Positions 55,553-64,000 of a stretch of 64,000 nucleotides of DNA are shown piece after piece; the first letter of the stretch is position 1; each line of letters begins with the position of its first letter. Origin of the DNA: Silene conica (Eukaryota; Streptophyta; Magnoliopsida; Caryophyllales; Caryophyllaceae). Location: positions 1,946,649 through 2,010,648 of the forward strand of contig CM055312.2 in the NCBI GenBank assembly GCA_029255685.2. Direction: 5' to 3'. A model generated the notes under the pieces. It made no database searches. It was not told the DNA's origin and was given only the letters and a program-made list of their open reading frames with translations. The translations under genes were made by a program, and so were the position numbers.

Positions 55553-58500
55553 TTAAAGTGATTTTCTCTCATTTCTCTAAAATTTTTACATCATAGATGT
55601 CGAGCTCTGTGCCTATGTCCATGCTAATAATTTATATCTTTCTTTAATTGGTAATTAAGTGATTTGAAAAATCACTATAGTGATATATTTATACATAAAT
55701 ATAACATCGTTAATTATATTAAGTAGGTCATATTTATCGTCATCAGGTTTAATCCGGACTCGGTAGAACAATCACAATATCTATTAGCATAACTAATAAC
55801 TTCATAGTAGTTTTAAACATCTACTCGAGTTATATATTTCGATAACTCGATCAACCGATTTTTATGGACTTGCTGCTTACACGATTAAGTTTCTTTGACT
55901 TTGCGCGCATTGGTTGAAATTTTCGGAGTTTTTTAGTAAATTTTTTGTTTAAAAAATTGAGTCTACCTTATATTATTATCCATTTGTCCTCCCCAATTTT
56001 TTTTACCCTAGACTAAAATCCGGACTCGGCCACTATCTATGTGTTACTCCCTTAATCATATTTTCCTTCATTCTTATGCTTATATGCCTGTATTTGACTT
56101 GCTATGTGTTAGCTTACTTTAATCACTAATCTAAATTTTGTGTAATATATATATATGTACCATTGTAAAATCGCGATCCGGATCGTAGGATCGTACGATC
56201 CTACGATCCAAAAGGTGGAAAACGATTCAAATCGTCGTATGATCGTTTTCGCGGTAGGATCGGTACAAGATCGGTCAAGTTCGGTTAGGATCGGTCAGGA
56301 TCGATGGTAGGATCGTTCAGGATCGTAAAATGCTTATTTGTGTTATAAATTTGTGAGTTTGTTGTTCTTTTATACTTACAACTCTTAATTAAAGATATAT
56401 ATATGCAATATGTTGATATGATTAACAATTTTGATGTCATTAAATTAACTTTTAACATTATACATCACAAATTATACATAATTGGGTTTATAAACTTGTT
56501 TGTCTAAGCTATTTGTAGGATCTTACGATCCTACGATTAGATCATGCGATCCGATCCTACCACCCTTCTTCGATCCAAACTAGAATAACGATTCTGAAAA
56601 CATTGAGATGTACAATATATTGTTATTTTTTTTTAATATATTACTTATATATTTAAAACTGGTACCGTATTATTTTTTCATTTTTTATCATTCTATTTTG
56701 CTTTGAGAAAAAAATCGGGACTGAAAATTGAATAATAATGTCCGTAAATGTATTTTAATGAAATTTTTTATTTACCACAAAGTTATTGAACAAGGGGAAA
56801 AATGACAACGATATAATGACAAAAAATGTATATGAAATTGAAAATCTATGTCAAAAAATACAATCTTTTAGTAGTATTTGTATTTTTCTATGTGATAAAC
56901 GATAGGACATTAGTTTATCAAAATGTGAGTTTACATTGACAATGTGGCTATATATAGTACAACAAATTCTTTTTTCAGACGGGCTATTTTCCGTCTGAAA
57001 TAAGACCGATTAATCGTAGTCTTTTTATAATAAAATTAGTTTTACGTCCGTGCAAAAAATGCCCGGGCTTAATTTTATTAAATTGAAAATGAATAAAAAG
57101 GAGAATATATATTTAATAAAAATATGATTTTAGTATTACAGTTATACTAATGTAAAATGTAAAAATAATTTATACGCTTAACTTGGACGTAATTAAAAAC
57201 ACACATTAGTTCGACATGATTAACAAAAATAAATCTTATTTAAGATAGATCAAATGTATATATGTAGGATGGATAAGAAAAAACAGTAACATTAAGTAAA
57301 GGAAAACTAAAATATTTGTCTTATATATTTAAGAGGCTGAAATTAAGTTATTTTAAACTTAAAACGGAAAAATAGCCAATAAAAATAAATATAAATCTGA
57401 AAATTATACTTATGGTTTAAATCCTAAATTCCTACCTATCCTAATTAACATAATTAGTCTTGGTCGACTCTCTAACTACCCAAAAAACCTGTTGTCCAAA
57501 AAAAGGTGACATTTTGGCCCGTCTTCTTAAGGAGACGAAATTGGTCCGTTTTCAATGAGAATTTGTGAACCTTTATATAGGGATATAAGCATATAACAAA
57601 GTGAAAAATTATATGTTCGTTTCTTTGATAAACTCCACATCTGACTAACCTCATTTCAACTCACAACTTTGCCTTTTTTTCACTCTCTAATTCTCCCTCA
57701 CTACTTTTCCTTTAATCTAACGACTATGTCGTCTCTCTAAAATCTATTCGGGGTTCGTTACAACGCTCACCTTTGTTATCAAACTCAATAAATTACCTCT
57801 TTATGTTTTTACAATTTCATCAATATTCTTTAGATTAATTAAATTGCTCAATTGATTGCTAATTAATGTTTAACGCATGAGAAGGAATCAAATGAAAAGT
57901 ATAGTTTTTTCCCGTCAAATATATAATACGGATTGCTATTTTGCATATTTATTGTTGCAATTTTTTATCCTTTTTTTTCATTATTTATATATTATATATT
58001 TACTTTTTTCATTTTTTGGCTCGTTAAATTTGATATAAAATACGTGTTCAAAATATACTACCTTTAAAAATTTTTGCTACTCTCTTTTCATAAATTTTAA
58101 ATTTTTGTTGTTTATCTTTGTTGTAAAGGTAAATCTGTAATTTTAAAAAATATTGGTAATTATCAAATGAATAATGCTCTTTATACGACGAACAATAGTA
58201 ATACTATGTAAATGCACTACAAAAATTACGTTTTTGAGCGACCGTATTTAGCAGTAGAGGACGACGAATATTAAATTCTCTCGGCTATTTACTTGTTGGT
58301 TTTTTAAAAATTACAGTTATTGAAATTTGATGATTATTGAAAGTTAATTTATTTTAATGATTTTAGAATTTATTGAATTAAAAAGAAATAAAACATTGAA
58401 TTAATAGAAAAATAGAAAAATAGGAGGAGAGAGACTAATTAATTAACTTGGTGATCATGGTGAACCCTACATCAATAAAAATCAATTTTTTTTATAAAAT

Positions 58501-58624
58501 TCAACAACCAATCAAAATGCTTTAAATGACCTTCGTTTTATAGATAGATGATGTTATCATTTTTTGATTAAATATTATCTTCAATTTTAGGGTAAAAAGT
58601 GACGAATTTGCGATATACTTAACA
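55553..58624. other. Gene-free stretch with repeat remnants
   Basis: About 56165-56580 is a CGATCC/GGATCG-rich block with inverted sides (GATCCTACGATCC), probably a non-autonomous transposon. At 57036-57065 the minus strand reads a hairpin-like GCCCGGGCATTTTTTGCACGGAC followed by CTAA and T, which could be a Helitron 3' end. I could not find its partner. No protein gene is supported. Confidence 0.45.
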
Positions 58625-58680
58625 TCATTATTACTATAAAAGAAGGATGGATTTCCGCCTACGTGGCGCAATCATGTCGC
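58625..58680 (+). mobile_element. Helitron 5' end
   Basis: TCATTATTACTATAAAAG, preceded by A, closely matches the starts at 61447 and 62087 (TCAATATTATTACTATAAAAG and TCATTATATATATATATAAAAG). It is followed by a GTGGCGCAA-like block as in the other two. No unambiguous 3' end for this copy was found, so its length is unknown. Confidence 0.6.
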
Positions 58681-58964
58681 AGCGTTGGGTATTTCGAGCT
58701 CTCACATTCATCCTCAGCATTTTCAATTTTTTTAGACCAATCAGATTTACTTATCTATGCCACATCATATTAATTTAATAATTTATTTATTTATTTATTA
58801 TTAAATACAAAAATTTAACCAGAATAAAATCCTTCTATATTTGACTCATTCACATTTTGGCAGAATATAATCATAGTCATTCTCAATTCAATTATTCTAA
58901 TACGATCATTCTAAATCCTTCAAAATCGTCTACTACATAAAATTACTGACAGAAATCATCTTCA

Positions 58965-59640
58965 ATGGAGTGGCGCTTTTTTCATCTGGTGGCTTTGGGT
59001 CATGTTAATGTGGCTTATTCTGATGGAGCAACGCATTCAAAAAGCGTCGCCACGAGCCACCAAAGTGCTTCAAATAACGACTCGCACAATCATTTCCTTA
59101 GCGGTTGCATCCTTTGCCTGGGTGCTGCTCACAATAGCACTTAGATTGCTTTCGGTTAAATGTCGATTTAATCGATACATTGAGAGGGTTCAAGACGTTG
59201 CATTTCATCTTGATGTGCTAAGACGTCTGGCGGCAAAACCGATTGGAGAGGGTAATGAGGGTATGGCATGCTGTTTTATGAGGAAGGATGATGATGCAAG
59301 TATGGCAGATAATGAGCTTATCAGAATATATACGTTCAAGAGTGAAAAACTTAATATATTAAACTGGGATTATATATTTGATAATGCAAATCAAGATATG
59401 GAATTATCGACATTGCAAGGGGTTAGTAAAATCACTACAGATGAGGATGGCTCCAAACATGCATCTTTTATATATGACAATGTTGTCAAGAACAGAAGGC
59501 CCAAATCAGAGTATGTTTTCCTCTCATCCTTAATTGCCTTTTTTTACATCCATCAATTCTTTTACATTTATTTCCAGTTTACTGCATATTTCACCAAATT
59601 TTACTTTACTGTTTCATGTTTCTCTCAACTCGGCTCATAG
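58965..59640 (+). pseudogene. MscS-like (MSL) mechanosensitive channel gene fragment
   Basis: One frame from about 58942 encodes two membrane segments (FFIWWLWVMLMWLIL; TIISLAVASFAWVLLTIALRLL) followed by CRFNRYIERVQDVAFHLDVLRRLA. That resembles the block after the fourth-fifth membrane segments of plant MSL8/9/10-type channels (…FHVxxFFDRIQESxFxQYVLxTLSG). A further part, KHASFIYDNVVKNRRPKSE, fits the region before the conserved pore helix and ends at a plausible donor (GTATGT, about 59512). The pore domain and the rest are absent. The fragment starts 340 bp after a Helitron 5' end, which suggests gene capture. It is not a functional gene. Confidence 0.6.
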
Positions 59641-61446
59641 ACAATAATATAATATATACCACCGTTTTTAGTACAAATTTTGGTGTAGTTTCCGAGATTT
59701 CGAATTAAGTTTTTCGAGTTTTGTTCTCTTTGTTGTAAAGTTTCTGAATTTGTTCATGTAAACATACAATAAAGCCAAAAAAATTTCAATATAACCAAAA
59801 AAATGCTTAATAAAATCTTTCCATAATTATATTCTTTAGCAAATATAATATCAATATTTAATATTTCACATACTTAATATTAAATATAGATGATTCAAAC
59901 TGTGAAAATCTTTCCATAATTATATTCTTTAGCATATAAAATATAGATCACAAAAACGTACTTAATAGATGATTTGGGTCTGACATAAACCATAGATGAT
60001 TCACATACTTAATAAAATCTTTCCATAATTATATTCTTTAGCATATAAAATATTAGATATTAATATTCCATAAATATTAATATTCCATAAACAAGAACTA
60101 AAATAATAAAATAAGAAACAAAATATTATATTCTATGCCATAAAATCAAGCATATAAAATATTAATGAGGCATATAAAATATAATAAAAAGATATTATAT
60201 CACGGTTTTAGAGATAATAAAAAGATATTCCATAAAATCTTTCCATTATTTAATCAAACCGTTTTTCAACTAAAATAATGATGATTAAAATATCACGGTT
60301 TTATTTATAAAATATTTGAAGAATATCCATACGATTATTTATAAACAATTCGTATGTTTCCATAATTAATATGTGAATAAATAAAATATGTGAAGAAAAT
60401 CTTATATGATCATAACTGAGTTTCGAGTTTATTAGGAATTTAGAGGATACCAAACCATATATTTTTCGAGTTTATCTCTGATACCAAACCATATATTTTT
60501 CCATAATTAATATGTGAAAGAAATATGTGAATAAAATCTTTCCATAATTAATATTACCTATATACATAGTTTTACCTTCTACAGAGTTCCACTTGATAAA
60601 AACTATCCCCCAATTATAAATAAAGACTTCTAGATTACCTGCATCCACAATATATTTTTCAGCAATAATACACACTACCTGCTATCATACCTCAACAAAT
60701 ATTCATATCAATGGCTATGACGAGTTTTATGACTATTAGCGACCTCAAGTACGGGGTTCGCGTTACTCAGATGAACGTAAGAGTGGTACACAAATGGGAG
60801 AGACCCGAATTTGCTCAGATGAACGTTAATATTTTATAAAGAGAAAAATATCTAAAATATACTCCGTAGCAACTATGTAACATCTAACAACTCGAAATAG
60901 AGTATCGATTTTTCTTTAGTCTCTTAATATGTACTTTTAAAATACATGCTGTATTTGAAAATCAAATGATAACAATTGACAAAAACGAAATAATCACAAT
61001 TGTAGGAACAAATAAGTCTTGGTTCAAACGGTCTGAAATAAGACGGATCAAATGTCAACATTTGTATCCATTTAATAACAAAATATTATAACTAAAATTG
61101 TCACTAAATACTCTGAAAATAACGGTAATATTTTATTATAAAATTACTATATTTAGTCCGTTTTATTTCGAATCGGAAATAATCCGTCTGAAATAAGAAT
61201 TGGAGTCGAAGAGAAACGGGGAAGGCACATTTCCATTTGAGCCAAATTACGGAGGAAAGTTAACTAACAAAGATAACCAATTGTAATTGTTTATCAAATT
61301 TAAGTCGTTATTTGCCGAAACGTGACAAGCGGAGTGAACCACGGAAAACATTTCGGCTCCCCCATGCTATCGTCCTTTTTTTTTGGGTAAAATTGTGATA
61401 CAAAGATTTTTCGAACTTTTAAATCTTCAATCTTTATTAAAAATAA
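59641..61446. other. A+T-rich stretch, no gene seen
   Basis: TTTCCATAATTATATTC and CATAAAATATTA(A/G) motifs recur several times between 59810 and 60550, without a clean unit. About 61018-61203 has inverted ends (CGGTCTGAAATAAGACGG; CCGTCTGAAATAAG) like a small MITE. Confidence 0.5.
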
Positions 61447-61560
61447 TCAATATTATTACTATAAAAGAAGAATGTAAAACTGCATATATGGCGCTAATAT
61501 TCCACCGCTCACTCACATTCACTCTCACAGAAATCAGTTTCGTAGACCAATGAGAACCCT
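61447..61560 (+). mobile_element. Helitron 5' end, second copy
   Basis: TCAATATTATTACTATAAAAG is preceded by A. Similarity to 62087 continues for about 80 bp (GAATGTAAAACTGC...GGCGC...CTCTC). The ATT microsatellite and SINE that follow lie inside or beyond it. Confidence 0.6.
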
Positions 61561-61602
61561 CAATTTATGCCAAGTCATATATTTTTATGTATTATAATAT
61601 TA

Positions 61603-61604
<2 letters not shown>

Positions 61605-61634
<30 letters not shown>

Positions 61635-61640
61635 TATAAT
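61605..61640. repeat. ATT microsatellite
   Basis: A run of about ten TTA units. A second ATT run lies at 61987-62021. Confidence 0.85.
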
Positions 61641-61858
61641 CATTCCAAGATTCCCTAAATATTATAAATATTATAATATTATTATTTTTTTATTATTATT
61701 ATAAACAACATTCATATTGCTTGAGCCGTGTAAGCATAAATATGAGTTGCTAATATTGAATATTGATTGATAGTAAAAGATTGTAATCTCGGAATTTTTC
61801 ATAAAAAATTAGATGCTAATATTCAGTGTATAATCTTTGGCTAATAATGATTACACGT

Positions 61859-61859
61859 T

Positions 61860-61896
<37 letters not shown>

Positions 61897-61988
61897 AATG
61901 ACGTGGGAACCCGCAGCCGCTACCTTTGGTGCGCACTGGGTAAACCCCCGAGCATACGTGATAGCCTGCAAACCACGTACACTAGGTA
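61859..61988 (-). mobile_element. tRNA-derived SINE with long A tail
   Basis: On the minus strand the unit contains GGTTTGCAGGCTATCACG, an A-box-like GGGGGTTTACCCAGTG and a B-box-like GCGGGTTCCC. It ends ATTC followed by about 35 A (the T run at 61859-61895). It belongs to the type with the GTGCGCACC(A)AAGGTAGCGGCTGCGGG core. The long uninterrupted tail suggests a recent insertion. Confidence 0.8.
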
Positions 61989-62022
<34 letters not shown>

Positions 62023-62086
62023 ATCATTCCAAGATTCCCTAAATATTATACCGATATTCCCTAAATATTATAATATTATTATAATA

Positions 62087-63497
62087 TCATTATATATATA
62101 TATAAAAGCAAAATGTAAAACTGCTGACCTGGCGCAACCAGGTTTCAGAATTAGGCTAATGGAACTCTCTCATTCAACCTCAGAATTTCAGTTTTTTTCG
62201 GCAAATAACGTGAATAATACAGTCATGTCAGCTTCCATTAAATATCTTCTTATTAATTAATGTTTCAACCATATAATTACTTAAATTTCTCTATTTTACC
62301 TTAATTATCTTTTATTCTTTCTCTTCCCTAAATCTTATTTTATCTCATTTAATCTTTTTCACCCCTTATATATGATTTCAGCACCTTGAAGTTTGAATTT
62401 TTCTCTTTTATTTACAATCTCACACATTTCCATTGCCTTGCACAATTTGACGTACTAATAAAATTTTAACCACTTTGAACAATTTCAAAATAAATGTCAA
62501 AGCTAAATTACTAAGATACAAAAATTTAAAATTCGTCGAATATGATATAATTTCTAAATCCAATTTACTTTCTCAACTTTGCTCAAAAATTGCAAGAGCC
62601 ATTAATCTCTTTTAGTCTCCATATACATCTCGAAAAATGATGAGTAAAAAAAATATGTATATTAATTCCCCTTCATTCATCTTTCAAATTGAATCCTGTA
62701 AAACAATACCCAAAAATCCGTTGAATATTCTCCATAGAAAGTTTTCAATCTCTAACATGGCGATGACAAATGTTCTTAATATATAGAATATAATTATCTT
62801 AATTTTGTTTCTTTAATTAATTTACATATATCTTAAAGTTCTCAAATCTGAATTTTATAGTTTCTTTTTTTAACTATGTCTTAATAGTTCTATTTTTATC
62901 CCGTCTTACAATTATTAATCCGATTATCAATATATATATAGAATCAAGATCTCGTGCGAATTTTCTTACGGTGTGGACCGTACGAACGGTTCGCACCGTA
63001 AGGGAGTTCGCACCGTAAGGGAGTTCGCACGGGATCTTAACCCTATATATATTAATTTTTTTCATTTTTATTTTAAGGATACATGTTCAATAAATAAAAT
63101 TTTTGGTTATATATTAAATATAATTTGTCGTCTTCTTTTAAAATAAAAGTACACAACCCCATGATTTTTTCACGGGTGTTACACTAGAAATAAAATGGTG
63201 AAAACATATCTTCATTATGAATGAAAGACCTTCATTTGCCAGGACTGTGTTAGTGTAATAACGTATTTTAATGCCCGCCATTTTATATTATTTGAAATAG
63301 CAACAGTGACATTAACTCACTATTATTTTTTCATTAAGTTTAACAACTTTAAGACACTCATGAAAAATTAAACTACCCTGATAAAACGAAAACTTCAGAG
63401 TGTACTTATAAACAATTTTAGTTATATAATCACTATACCGTCGTCTGCTTTTAAAAAAAGTACACAACCCCGTGATTTTTCACGGGTGTTACACTAG
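62087..63497 (+). mobile_element. Non-autonomous Helitron with two 3' ends
   Basis: It starts TCATTATATATATATATAAAAG after A. The last end is a hairpin CCCCGTGATTTTTCACGGG, then TGTTACACTAG, followed by T at 63498. A nearly identical earlier 3' end (63121-63187) also finishes ACACTAG, but is followed by A. There is no Rep/helicase. A small foldback repeat (62942-63045) is embedded. Confidence 0.75.
62942..63045. repeat. Small foldback repeat inside the Helitron
   Basis: GAATCAAGATCTCGTGCGAA on the left faces TTCGCACGGGATCTTAACCC on the right. Inside are two direct copies of GTTCGCACCGTAAGGGA and an inverted CTTACGGTGTGGACCG. TATATATA flanks both sides, possibly a target duplication, though the flank is simple sequence. 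Confidence 0.68.
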
Positions 63498-63811
63498 TTT
63501 TGTTATTAAATGATTATATTCTATTAAAAAAATGGTATTATTTGATCCGTCTTATTTTGATACGTTTAAAGTAAGAATTTCTGGGTACGACAAATACTTA
63601 TAATTAATGGGTAGAATTAGTCAGAACTATTCGAGTTTTATTAGTGAAATATATTAGGGTCCATAATTTGGTCAATTTGCAGTTGACATTCGTATCATCA
63701 AGCCTATTTGTAATAAGGATTTAAATTTGTAATGCTTATTTTATAACTTGACGTTTAACCGTGGTTCACGAGACAGAATAATTTAAGTGTTTCGGAAGGT
63801 TACTACAATAA
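63498..63811. other. Short gene-free stretch
   Basis: A+T-rich sequence between the Helitron 3' end and the RNase H-like fragment; nothing recognised. Confidence 0.5.
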
Positions 63812-64000
63812 CTAGGCCTCTTTGGCCAGGTTATGGACACAAACGTTTAAATTTCTAGGAATAAACGAAATACTAAAACAATGAAAACTCGGCAGCATCC
63901 AATTGCAATCCTCCATAATCTCCTGGATAAGACGGTCAATCTTGATAACGCCAGCGATCGAAAGAACCAGATTCAGGCAATCCGAAGATATCCTAAGATG
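63812..64000 (-). CDS. RNase H-like domain, C-terminal part, cut by the window edge
   Basis: On the minus strand an open frame enters from the right edge (frame starts at 64000) and stops with TAG at 63812-63814, giving 62 residues. It reads SDCLNLVLSIAG...LIQEIMEDC, then FHCFSISFIPRNLNVCVHNLAKEA. The DCLNLV helix, the SFIPR strand and the final N-x-x-x-H-x-LA-x-x-A helix are the usual end of the plant RNase H-like (RVT_3) family. That family occurs at the end of LINE-type polyproteins and in stand-alone host-like genes. Which one this is depends on sequence beyond the window. Confidence 0.72.
   Translation of the reverse strand, partial: HLRISSDCLNLVLSIAGVIKIDRLIQEIMEDCNWMLPSFHCFSISFIPRNLNVCVHNLAKEA

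Noticed and set aside
59002-59640. Functional MSL channel gene
   Set aside because: Only two membrane segments and part of the next domain are present; the pore helix and C-terminal domain are missing downstream.
61837-62064. 75-codon frame starting with a long Phe run
   Set aside because: It is the antisense of a SINE poly-A tail followed by SINE body and ATT microsatellite.

Overview
This is a stretch of plant nuclear genome, A+T-rich and crowded with transposons. Every protein gene is split by GT-AG introns. The recognisable families (STICHEL-like DnaX protein, GDSL esterase, FAR1/MULE transposase, SINEs, MITEs, Helitrons) are those of flowering plants. The style of the small repeats suggests Caryophyllales, but that is only an inference.

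Layout. 1-9.5 kb is intergenic and built of repeats: hAT-type elements with 8-bp target duplications, some nested, plus Tourist-like MITEs, one solo LTR and a SINE. 10.87-15.84 kb holds one complete plus-strand STICHEL-like gene (7 coding exons, 1009 aa), whose introns contain a SINE, an hAT element and a telomere-repeat tract. 16.86-25.03 kb holds two minus-strand GDSL esterase/lipase genes (A, B). 25.8-28.2 kb is a non-autonomous Helitron, followed by about 5 kb of repeats. 33.13-38.10 kb is a nearly complete Mutator-like element (MULE). It carries a FAR1-MULE-SWIM transposase joined to an OTU-type protease domain (split by one in-frame TGA), a second unknown gene on the opposite strand, and two arrays of short palindromes. 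39.89-53.80 kb holds three more minus-strand GDSL genes (C, D, E). 54-64 kb is intergenic again: fused MITEs, a 67-bp minisatellite, Helitron ends, a captured MSL-channel gene fragment, and an RNase H-like fragment running off the right edge.

All five GDSL genes have five exons with the same intron phases (1,1,0,1) and open reading frames of 347-353 aa. A and B form one subgroup; C, D and E form another, with D/E the most recent pair. The MULE and the Helitron lie in the gap between the subgroups. Gene B has Asp where the family has its oxyanion-hole Asn.

The most unusual item is the MULE. It joins a DDE transposase to an OTU cysteine protease, has a convergent companion gene in a mudrA/mudrB-like layout, carries paired GGACGTG/CACGTCC arrays beside both gene starts, and has TIRs each made of a doubled 21-bp motif.
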